7,955 nucleotides of DNA from an uncultured Lachnospiraceae bacterium (lineage in GTDB: Bacteria > Bacillota > Clostridia > Lachnospirales > Lachnospiraceae), in contig USDI01000093.1 of the NCBI GenBank assembly GCA_900553305.1, positions 1 through 7,955 of the forward strand, given 5' to 3'. The stretch's first letter is position 1, and every line of letters starts with the position of its first letter. The position numbers and the translations under genes are program-made. Under the pieces are notes generated by a model. That model did not search any database. It was not told the origin of the DNA and saw only the letters and a program-made list of their open reading frames with translations. Shown in pieces: positions 1-6,111 of this stretch.

Positions 1-50
1 AAATGTCTGATTTAAAAAACACGGAACGCCTTGAGGGCAAAGGAAAGTAA
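1..50 (+). CDS. Possible C-terminal tail of an upstream gene (partial)
   Basis: The third reading frame is open from the left edge to a TAA at 48-50, encoding a tail ending in ERLEGKGK; the other two + frames stop by position 15. A rho-independent terminator starts about 65 bases later, which fits a + strand gene ending here. There is an ATG at position 3, but any ribosome binding site would lie outside the window. Fifteen residues are too few to identify a family, so this is only a plausible gene end. Confidence 0.2.
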   Translation, partial: MSDLKNTERLEGKGK

Positions 51-114
51 TACGATATAGTTATTATGATAGTATAATAAGTGTAATAACAGTTGTAATT
101 ATAAGAAATGAATG

Positions 115-153
115 AGACAGATGGCTATTGGAATAAAATGGTCATCTGTTTTT
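115..153 (+). terminator. Rho-independent terminator of the upstream unit
   Basis: ACAGATGGC (117-125) pairs with GTCATCTGT (141-149), giving a 9-bp stem with one G-U pair and a 15-base loop. The stem runs into a T tract (149-153), and a second T run follows at 156-160. The orientation ends + strand transcription coming from before the window and insulates the groESL promoter. Confidence 0.7.
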
Positions 154-279
154 ACTTTTTCTATATCATTTGTTCACAAAGTTTTAATAAATTAAACACG
201 CCTAATGCAAAAACGGAAGAAAAAAAGAGAAAAAGAAAGATAATAAAAGAAAAACAAACATATAGCATTGTGATACAAT

Positions 280-308
280 TTGCAAAGGAAGACATATAAA
301 TTTAATAT
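280..308 (+). promoter_or_regulatory. groESL sigma-A-type promoter
   Basis: TTGCAA (280-285) and TAATAT (303-308) are separated by exactly 17 bases. Transcription would start near 315, just before the CIRCE operator at 321, the usual geometry for HrcA repression. The DNA upstream (about 207-265) is very A- and purine-rich and could act as an UP-like element. ATTGT-N3-ACAAT (267-279) abuts the -35 box; its role is unknown. Confidence 0.65.
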
Positions 309-320
309 ATGATTTAGATG

Positions 321-347
321 TTAGCACTCAATATAAATGAGTGCTAA
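321..347 (+). promoter_or_regulatory. CIRCE operator (HrcA binding site)
   Basis: TTAGCACTC (321-329) and GAGTGCTAA (339-347) form a perfect 9-bp inverted repeat with a 9-base spacer, identical to the CIRCE consensus. The heat-shock repressor HrcA binds this element in Firmicutes, and GroEL helps HrcA fold, which gives feedback control. It lies between the promoter and groES, and would be in the 5' untranslated RNA. Confidence 0.97.
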
Positions 348-399
348 TAAGACAAAGGAACATAAAGATTTTTAAGATATAACAAGGAGGCAGTAAATC

Positions 400-684
400 A
401 TGAAATTAGTACCATTAGCAGACAGAGTTGTTCTGAAACAGTTAGTTGCAGAAGAAACCACCAAATCCGGTATTGTATTACCCGGACAGAATAAGGAAAA
501 ACCCCAGCAGGCAGAGGTTATTGCAGTAGGTCCCGGCGGAGTCGTAGACGGCAAGGAAATCAAGATGGAAGTAAAGGTTGGAGATCAGGTTATTTATTCC
601 AAATATGCAGGAACCGATGTGAAGATCGAAGACGAGGAATATATCATTGTAAAGCAGAGTGATATTCTTGCAGTGATTCAGTAG
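400..684 (+). CDS. groES: Co-chaperonin GroES (Hsp10)
   Basis: This 94-residue protein is the heptameric lid of the cytoplasmic GroEL folding chamber. It has the family's usual length. The N-terminal beta strand (LVPLADRVVLK, residues 3-13) is followed by the mobile loop (about 18-37), whose IVL tripeptide at 25-27 contacts the GroEL apical domain. A GPGG turn sits at 44-47, and the C-terminal strands contain the DEEYIIVK and DILAVI signatures. The ATG at 400 is preceded by AAGGAGG (384-390) at good spacing. It is the first gene of the CIRCE-controlled operon, and groEL follows after 74 bases. The gap holds a short AT palindrome (691-702) but no obvious terminator, so cotranscription is expected. 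Heat-shock induction through HrcA is inferred from the operator. Confidence 0.98.
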   Translation: MKLVPLADRVVLKQLVAEETTKSGIVLPGQNKEKPQQAEVIAVGPGGVVDGKEIKMEVKVGDQVIYSKYAGTDVKIEDEEYIIVKQSDILAVIQ

Positions 685-758
685 GAAGCATTTTAATTAA
701 AAAGTATTTCATAAGAAAATGAAAGAAATAGTTAAGCAGATTTTAGGAGGAAAAAATC

Positions 759-2381
759 ATGGCAAAGGAAATTAAATATGGGGCAGAAGCCCGTGCAGCA
801 TTAGAAGCCGGTGTCAATCAGTTAGCTGACACCGTAAGAGTAACACTTGGACCTAAGGGAAGAAACGTTGTTCTGGATAAGTCCTATGGCGCTCCGTTAA
901 TCACAAACGATGGTGTTACCATTGCAAAGGAAATCGAATTAGAGGATTCCTTCGAAAACATGGGAGCACAGCTCGTTAAGGAAGTAGCAACCAAGACCAA
1001 CGATGTAGCTGGTGATGGTACAACAACCGCAACCGTACTTGCACAGGCAATGGTAAATGCAGGTATGAAGAACCTTGCAGCAGGCGCAAACCCGATCATC
1101 CTTCGTAAAGGTATGAAGAAAGCAACAGACTGTGCAGTAGAAGCTATCGCAAAGATGAGCTCCAAGGTAAACGGTAAAGAGCATATTGCAAGAGTAGCAG
1201 CTATTTCCGCAGGAGATGAAGAGGTTGGTAAGCTTGTAGCAGATGCAATGGAAAAGGTATCCGGTGACGGCGTTATTACGATTGAAGAAAGCAAGACCAT
1301 GATGACCGAGCTTGACCTGGTAGAAGGTATGCAGTTCGACAGAGGATATATTTCCGCATACATGGCAACCGATATGGATAAGATGGAAGCAGTTCTTGAC
1401 AATCCTTACATTTTGATTACCGATAAGAAGATCTCCAACATTCAGGAAATCCTTCCTCTGTTAGAGCAGATCGTACAGTCCGGTGCAAAGCTTTTAATCG
1501 TTGCAGAAGATGTAGAAGGCGAAGCACTTACCACCCTGATCGTAAATAAGTTACGTGGTACATTCAATGTGGTTGCTGTTAAGGCACCCGGTTATGGTGA
1601 CAGACGTAAAGCAATGCTTGAGGATATTGCAATTCTGACAGGTGGTCAGGTAATCAGTGAAGAGCTTGGTCTTGACCTTAAGGAAGCTACTATGGCTCAG
1701 TTAGGCCGTGCGAAATCTGTTAAGGTTCAGAAGGAAAATACCGTTATCGTTGATGGTGAAGGCGATAAGGAGGCAATTGCAGCCAGAATCAGCCAGATCA
1801 AGAAACAGATCGAAGAAACCACTTCTGATTTTGATAAAGAAAAATTACAGGAAAGACTTGCAAAGCTTGCAGGCGGCGTAGCAGTTATCCGCGTAGGTGC
1901 TGCAACCGAAACCGAAATGAAGGAAGCAAAGCTTCGTCTCGAAGATGCACTTGCAGCTACCAGAGCCGCAGTAGAAGAAGGTATTATCTGTGGTGGTGGT
2001 TCCGCCTACATCCATGCGTCCAAGGAAGTTGCAAAGCTTGCTGACAGCCTTGAAGGTGATGAAAAGACCGGTGCACAGATCGTATTAAAGGCACTGGAAG
2101 CTCCTCTGTTCCACATTGCTGCAAACGCAGGACTGGAAGGAAGCGTTATCATCAACAAAGTAAAAGAATCTCCTGTGGGAACAGGATTTGATGCATTAAA
2201 AGAAGAATACGTTGATATGGTTGCCGCAGGTATCCTTGATCCTGCCAAGGTAACAAGAAGCGCACTTCAGAACGCAACAAGCGTTGCTTCTACCTTATTG
2301 ACAACCGAATCCGTAGTCGCTACCATCAAGGAAGACACCCCTGCAATGCCTGCAGGCGGCGCCGGAATGGGAATGATGTAA
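759..2381 (+). CDS. groEL: Chaperonin GroEL (Hsp60)
   Basis: This 540-residue protein is the ATP-driven double-ring chaperonin that folds cytoplasmic proteins with GroES. Family signatures run the whole length: TLGPKGRNVVLD (29-40), the nucleotide-binding GDGTTT (85-90), the apical-domain KAPGYGDRRK (275-284), and EDALAATRAAVEEG (395-408) with the catalytic aspartate at 396 (equivalent to E. coli D398). A GGG loop follows at 412-414, and the protein ends in a Gly/Met-rich tail (AGMGMM) typical of group I chaperonins. The ATG at 759 has a perfect AGGAGG at 745-750. It is second in the CIRCE operon. The sequence looks intact. One oddity is downstream: the last bases of the gene, including the TAA, form part of the left arm of a long inverted repeat (2375-2543). 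Confidence 0.99.
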   Translation: MAKEIKYGAEARAALEAGVNQLADTVRVTLGPKGRNVVLDKSYGAPLITNDGVTIAKEIELEDSFENMGAQLVKEVATKTNDVAGDGTTTATVLAQAMVNAGMKNLAAGANPIILRKGMKKATDCAVEAIAKMSSKVNGKEHIARVAAISAGDEEVGKLVADAMEKVSGDGVITIEESKTMMTELDLVEGMQFDRGYISAYMATDMDKMEAVLDNPYILITDKKISNIQEILPLLEQIVQSGAKLLIVAEDVEGEALTTLIVNKLRGTFNVVAVKAPGYGDRRKAMLEDIAILTGGQVISEELGLDLKEATMAQLGRAKSVKVQKENTVIVDGEGDKEAIAARISQIKKQIEETTSDFDKEKLQERLAKLAGGVAVIRVGAATETEMKEAKLRLEDALAATRAAVEEGIICGGGSAYIHASKEVAKLADSLEGDEKTGAQIVLKALEAPLFHIAANAGLEGSVIINKVKESPVGTGFDALKEEYVDMVAAGILDPAKVTRSALQNATSVASTLLTTESVVATIKEDTPAMPAGGAGMGMM

Positions 2382-2400
2382 GCGTATAAACAGCCGATGC

Positions 2401-2460
2401 ACAATTAAAAGGGAAGCCCAATGTGAGCTAGCTCACAAGGGGGCTTCCCTTTTTAATTGT
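2401..2460 (+). terminator. groESL terminator, long hairpin
   Basis: ACAATTAAAA plus GGGAAGCCC (2401-2419) pairs with GGGCTTCCC plus TTTTTAATTGT (2441-2460), a roughly 19-bp stem with a single bulged base. A further palindrome TGTGAGCTAGCTCACA (2422-2437) caps it above a small internal loop. The T run after GGGCTTCCC on + and the matching run on - suggest it could work in both directions, though no - strand gene is seen nearby. Confidence 0.88.
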
Positions 2461-2461
2461 A

Positions 2462-2514
2462 TACCGCTGTAAGCGGTAGCCTCACAAAGAAGCGCTTGCG
2501 CTTTTGTGAGGCTA
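2462..2514 (+). other. Two adjacent hairpins inside the composite element
   Basis: Hairpin A: TACCGCT (2462-2468) pairs with AGCGGTA (2472-2478) around a GTA loop. Hairpin B: TAGCCTCACAAA (2477-2488) pairs perfectly over 12 bp with TTTGTGAGGCTA (2503-2514), and an inner AGCGC/GCGCT stem (2491-2502) extends it past a GA bulge. The two overlap by two bases at 2477-2478, so they compete slightly at their bases. Neither has a following T tract, so they do not look like terminators on their own. Confidence 0.7.
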
Positions 2515-2583
2515 AGCATCAAGGCTGTTTATGCGCTTACATCGGCACAAAATCAAAAAGAAAACTACGAACCTCTTCACGGA

Positions 2584-2612
2584 TTGACTACATTCATAAA
2601 TAAATATATAAT
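2584..2612 (+). promoter_or_regulatory. Strong sigma-A-type promoter for rel-MBL-hemZ
   Basis: TTGACT (2584-2589) and a perfect TATAAT (2607-2612) are separated by 17 bases. The predicted start near 2619 leaves a leader of about 65 bases before rel. It lies just outside the composite element after groEL, so rel appears to be expressed independently of heat shock. I see no riboswitch or operator in the leader. Confidence 0.8.
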
Positions 2613-2685
2613 AATATGGATATCATAACAGGTAACATTAGAGTCAAAAGGCATTTGGCTTTAAGAATTGCTAAAGGGTGGTAGA

Positions 2686-5022
2686 ATGACAGAAGAAAAG
2701 GATACCAGTAAGACAACAGGTGAACAGGTTAAGAGTGAGATGGTATTCGACGACGGTCGGATCGAATCGATTCAGGAATTTCAAAGTCCGGAGCAGCTAT
2801 ATCGGGATCTTATTTTACGTGTGCGTAAATACCATCCATCCGATGACATTTCCCTGATTGAGAAAGCGTACCATGTAGCCTATCAGGCACATAAGGATCA
2901 GGTGCGGAAGTCCGGAGAGCCTTACATTGTGCATCCCTTATGTGTGGCAATCATTCTGGCAGACCTTGAAATGGATCAGGAAACCATTGCAGCGGGACTC
3001 TTACATGATGTGGTGGAAGATACCATTATGACCGGGGAAGAAATCGAGAAGGATTTTGGCCCGGAGGTAGCCCTTTTGGTAGACGGTGTTACCAAGCTGC
3101 AGAATCTGCATCTGTCCACCGATCAGGACGGCAAGCCGGACCGGCTGGAAATGCAGGCAGAAAACCTGCGTAAAATGTTTCTTGCAATGGCGAAGGATAT
3201 CCGGGTGATTCTGATTAAACTGGCAGACCGCCTTCACAATATGCGTACCCTGAAATACCAGAAGCCGGAGGCACAGCAGCGTATTGCAAGAGAGACGCAG
3301 GAAATCTATGCCCCGATTGCACAGCGTCTTGGTATTTCCAAAATAAAAGTAGAATTAGATGACTTATCTTTAAAATATCTCGAGCCGGAGGCTTATTACG
3401 ATCTGGTAGATAAAATCGCAATCCGCAAAAGTGAACGTGAGAAATACATTCAGGACATCGTGGATGAAGTCAGCGAACATATTAAAAATGCCGGAATTGA
3501 AGCCCATATTGATGGGCGTATCAAGCACTTTTTCAGTATCTATAAGAAAATGAAGAACCAGAATAAATCCATTGAGCAGATCTATGATCTGTTCGCGGTC
3601 CGTATTATTGTAAATACTGTCAAGGACTGTTATGCAGCACTTGGTGTCATTCATGAAATGTATAAACCGATTCCCGGCCGTTTCAAGGACTACATTGCCA
3701 TGCCGAAGGCGAATATGTACCAGTCCCTTCATACGACACTGATCGGGAAGAGTGGGCAGCCCTTCGAAATCCAGATCCGTACCTATGAAATGCATAAGGC
3801 TGCGGAATATGGTATCGCAGCGCACTGGAAATATAAGGTCGCTTCCGATGGAAAGAAGATCGAGGATTCCGAGGAAGAGAAGTTATCCTGGCTGCGTCAG
3901 ATTCTGGAATGGCAGCAGGATATGTCCGATAATAAGGAATTCATGAATCTGTTAAAGAGCGATCTTGACCTGTTTTCCGATAGCGTTTACTGCTTTACCC
4001 CGACCGGAGAAGTAAAGAACCTGCCGGCAGGCTCTACGCCGATTGACTTTGCTTATAGCATTCACAGTGCGGTCGGCAATAAGATGATCGGTGCGAGAGT
4101 AAACGGAAAGCTCGTAACGATTGATTATGAGATCAAGAACGGTGACCGGGTGGAAATCATGACGTCCCAGAATTCCAAGGGACCGAGCCGGGACTGGCTG
4201 AATGTGGTGAAGAGCACCCAGGCCAAGAGTAAGATCAACCAGTGGTTTAAGAATGAATTCAAAGAAGAAAATATCGTGAAAGGCCGTGAGCTTTTACAGG
4301 CATACTGTAAGGCGAAGGTGATCGACACCAATGAAATCATGGTGCCGGAATACATGAACACGATCATGAATAAATATGGCTTCCATGACTGGGAGTCGGT
4401 TCTTGCAGCCGTTGGACATGGCGGCTTAAAGGAAGGGCAGATCATCAATAAGATGCTCGAACTTTATGAAAAGGACCACAAGAAGGAACTGACGAATGAA
4501 GAGGTTCTTGCGGCGGTTGCGGAGAATGACCAGCAGAAGAACATTCCGCATATGAGATCCAAGAGCGGTATCGTTGTAAAGGGAATGCACGATCTGGCCG
4601 TACGTTTTTCCAAGTGCTGTCTGCCGGTTCCCGGAGACGAGATCGTTGGTTTCGTGACGAGAGGACGTGGCGTTTCCATTCATCGTACGGACTGTATTAA
4701 TATCATCAATCTTCCCGAAATGGAAAGAGTGCGCCTGATTGATGCCGAATGGGAAGACAATGCGAAGGATGCAGGAGACGAGAAGTATATTGCAGAAATT
4801 AAGATTTATGCCATGAACCGGAACGGACTCCTTGCAGATATCACGAAGATTCTTACCGAGAAAAATATCAGTATCCGGAGCCTTAACACGAGAGTGAATA
4901 AGCAGGGCTATGCAACACTTGCCATTGCTTTTGAAATCAACAGCAGGGAACAGCTGAATACGCTGGTGGATAAATTACGCAACATTGAAAGCGTGATGGA
5001 TATTGAAAGAACCACAGGCTGA
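2686..5022 (+). CDS. rel: Bifunctional (p)ppGpp synthetase/hydrolase, Rel/SpoT family
   Basis: This 778-residue cytoplasmic enzyme makes and degrades the stringent-response alarmone (p)ppGpp. The order is the full long-RSH layout. The HD hydrolase has H83, HDVVEDT (107-113) and ADRLHNMRT (180-188). The synthetase has GRFKDYIAMPK (331-341), YQSLHTT (345-351) and EIQIRT (361-366, with the catalytic Glu). RFKD rather than the E. coli RelA EFDD-type motif marks the bifunctional Gram-positive class. A TGS domain (about 433-493), a conserved-Cys region with CC at 644-645, and a C-terminal ACT domain (about 706-778) follow. Both catalytic sites look intact. I chose ATG 2686 because GGGTGG (2676-2681) lies upstream of it; the in-frame TTG at 2668 has no ribosome binding site. 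It is first in an operon with the MBL gene and hemZ. In many relatives recJ/apt precede rel, but here groESL does. Confidence 0.96.
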   Translation: MTEEKDTSKTTGEQVKSEMVFDDGRIESIQEFQSPEQLYRDLILRVRKYHPSDDISLIEKAYHVAYQAHKDQVRKSGEPYIVHPLCVAIILADLEMDQETIAAGLLHDVVEDTIMTGEEIEKDFGPEVALLVDGVTKLQNLHLSTDQDGKPDRLEMQAENLRKMFLAMAKDIRVILIKLADRLHNMRTLKYQKPEAQQRIARETQEIYAPIAQRLGISKIKVELDDLSLKYLEPEAYYDLVDKIAIRKSEREKYIQDIVDEVSEHIKNAGIEAHIDGRIKHFFSIYKKMKNQNKSIEQIYDLFAVRIIVNTVKDCYAALGVIHEMYKPIPGRFKDYIAMPKANMYQSLHTTLIGKSGQPFEIQIRTYEMHKAAEYGIAAHWKYKVASDGKKIEDSEEEKLSWLRQILEWQQDMSDNKEFMNLLKSDLDLFSDSVYCFTPTGEVKNLPAGSTPIDFAYSIHSAVGNKMIGARVNGKLVTIDYEIKNGDRVEIMTSQNSKGPSRDWLNVVKSTQAKSKINQWFKNEFKEENIVKGRELLQAYCKAKVIDTNEIMVPEYMNTIMNKYGFHDWESVLAAVGHGGLKEGQIINKMLELYEKDHKKELTNEEVLAAVAENDQQKNIPHMRSKSGIVVKGMHDLAVRFSKCCLPVPGDEIVGFVTRGRGVSIHRTDCINIINLPEMERVRLIDAEWEDNAKDAGDEKYIAEIKIYAMNRNGLLADITKILTEKNISIRSLNTRVNKQGYATLAIAFEINSREQLNTLVDKLRNIESVMDIERTTG

Positions 5023-5058
5023 TGAAACAGGTGAAGAGACAGTCTGGAAAGGAAGCTT

Positions 5059-5688
5059 ATGGCAGAATTAAAGGTTGATAAATTTACATTAGGTGTGTGC
5101 GAGACGAATTTTTACTATGTATATGAAGAAGGAAAGAAGGATGTGATCGCCTTTGATCCGGCTGACCGGGGAGAGCTTCTGTATCAGCAGCTCACAGCAA
5201 AGGGCTTTCATGTAGTTGCAATCTGTCTTACGCATGGACATTTTGACCATATTTGGGGTGTGGAAGGTTTGAAAAAATGCAGCGGTGCCAGGGTATATGC
5301 CTATGAGGGCGAAAAAGAGCTGTGCGAAAGTGATTCCTTAAATGTATCACGGGACGTAGGAAGACCATGTACGGTTACCCCGGATGTCCTTTTGAAGGAT
5401 GGAGAAAAGGTTGAAATTGCCGGTATGCAGTTTCAGGTGATTGCTACACCGGGACATACGAAAGGGAGCTGCTGTTATTATTTTGAAGAGGCAAAGGTGT
5501 TACTCAGCGGTGATACGCTGTTTCAGGATTCGGTGGGAAGAACCGATCTCCCGACAGGCAGCATGAGCGCGCTGGTAAGATCGGTCCGTGAAAAGCTCAT
5601 GGTACTTCCTGATGATATGACCGTATACCCGGGACATGGGGAACGCACCAGTATCGGACATGAGAGAAAATATAATGCATTTCTTTAA
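5059..5688 (+). CDS. MBL-fold metallohydrolase (glyoxalase II-like)
   Basis: This 209-residue cytoplasmic protein is of the glyoxalase II/YcbL-like branch of the metallo-beta-lactamase fold. The full dinuclear metal-site set is visible: THGHFDH (58-64, giving H59, H61, D63, H64), H133 in ATPGHTKGS, D152 in SGDTLF, and H193 in YPGHGERT. The C-terminal substrate-binding domain of true glyoxalase II is absent, so the substrate is unknown; a small thioester or similar hydrolase role is only an inference. The ATG at 5059 is preceded by GGAAAGGAAG (5046-5055). It starts 36 bases after rel and ends 21 bases before hemZ, so the three are probably cotranscribed. This rel-MBL-hemZ neighbourhood is common in Clostridia. 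A dtd gene, which often lies between rel and this gene, is missing. Confidence 0.92.
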   Translation: MAELKVDKFTLGVCETNFYYVYEEGKKDVIAFDPADRGELLYQQLTAKGFHVVAICLTHGHFDHIWGVEGLKKCSGARVYAYEGEKELCESDSLNVSRDVGRPCTVTPDVLLKDGEKVEIAGMQFQVIATPGHTKGSCCYYFEEAKVLLSGDTLFQDSVGRTDLPTGSMSALVRSVREKLMVLPDDMTVYPGHGERTSIGHERKYNAFL

Positions 5689-5709
5689 TCGAAATGAGAA
5701 GAGGAAAAG

Positions 5710-6105
5710 ATGAGTAATTTATTAAGTGTACTCGTGAATCAGAACGGATATGAATACGATATTCATTCTCTGGTAAAAGCATTTTATCCGGCACAGGACA
5801 TCAAGGTCTTTGTGCCGGATTCTGATGAAAAGGATGTTGTGAGTTCCGATGAGGGACTTCCAGATCTGAAAATTGATTTTGAGCCGGAAATGATCCGCAT
5901 GAGTATTGTGGATGGCGGCAGGGGAAGAGCAGATTTCGGTGGTTATAAGGTAGAACTGGAAGACGGCATGGACCGTCCACACATCAAGAACTGCTTAAAG
6001 AAGCTGATTTATACAGCTCTTTCCGAACATGCCGGAAAGAAGCTTCCATGGGGAACCCTGACCGGAATTCGGCCGACGAAAATTCCTTTTCCAGTTCAAC
6101 CGTAA
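5710..6105 (+). CDS. hemZ: HemZ N-terminal domain fragment (gene split by stop)
   Basis: This 131-residue product matches the N-terminal region of HemZ-type coproporphyrinogen dehydrogenases and ends just after the conserved LPWGTLTGIRPTK (113-125). It starts at ATG 5710 behind AGAGG (5700-5704). A TAA at 6103-6105 cuts it short, and the last codons (FPVQP) come from a 24-bp insertion. The downstream part (6112-7227) is in the same frame. Without the insertion the reading would run RPTKIP-MTMMEEG and give a protein of about 497 residues, close to the normal HemZ length. Alone, this piece lacks the radical SAM centre and is unlikely to be catalytic. It could be a pseudogene fragment, a separately made domain, or the result of a sequencing or assembly error. 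Confidence 0.8.
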   Translation: MSNLLSVLVNQNGYEYDIHSLVKAFYPAQDIKVFVPDSDEKDVVSSDEGLPDLKIDFEPEMIRMSIVDGGRGRADFGGYKVELEDGMDRPHIKNCLKKLIYTALSEHAGKKLPWGTLTGIRPTKIPFPVQP

Positions 6106-6110
6106 ATTCC
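6080..6110 (+). repeat. 24-bp in-frame insertion bounded by AAATTCC direct repeats
   Basis: AAATTCC occurs at 6080-6086 and again at 6104-6110, exactly 24 bases apart. Removing one unit joins the two hemZ halves in frame and removes the TAA (6103-6105). Bases 6095-6110 are the exact reverse complement of 6528-6543 (16 of 16), and 6083-6095 are the exact reverse complement of 6372-6384 (13 of 13). Both sources lie downstream in hemZ. All inserted bases are therefore accounted for by inverted copies, with AAATTCC and TTCC as shared microhomologies. Confidence 0.85.
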
Positions 6111-6111
6111 A

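Larger units (their letters stand above)
2375..2543. repeat. 169-bp composite inverted-repeat (cloverleaf-like) element
   Basis: The left arm 2375-2395 (starts GATGTAAGCG) and the right arm 2523-2543 (ends CGCTTACATC) are reverse complements at 20 of 21 positions, and the one mismatch would be a G-U-type wobble in RNA. After a 2-base bulge (2521-2522) the pairing continues: GATGC 2396-2400 with GCATC 2516-2520. Inside lie the terminator hairpin (2401-2460) and two further hairpins (2462-2478 and 2477-2514). Nearly every base is paired, giving a multibranch junction. The left arm includes the groEL stop codon. The heptamer GTAAGCG occurs at 2378 and 2469 and inverted at 2534. It may be a palindromic repeat or MITE-like element, or an elaborate 3' end; I see no clear target-site duplication. 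Confidence 0.75.

Noticed and set aside
108..299. A 63-codon open frame before groES
   Set aside because: It runs through the terminator hairpin and into the groESL promoter, has no ribosome binding site, and encodes low-complexity Lys-rich sequence.
884..1402. Long - strand open frame within groEL, and similar ones inside rel and hemZ
   Set aside because: They are shadows of strongly conserved + strand genes, with no ribosome binding site or recognisable protein motif.
2422..2437. TGTGAGCTAGCTCACA, a perfect match to the E. coli CRP consensus
   Set aside because: It forms the cap of the terminator hairpin, lies far from any promoter -35 box in the right place, and the host appears to be a Firmicute in which E. 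coli-type CRP sites are not expected.
2668..2685. TTG at 2668 as the rel start, adding six residues
   Set aside because: No ribosome binding site precedes it, whereas ATG 2686 has GGGTGG at proper spacing, and the added residues would be encoded by that site.
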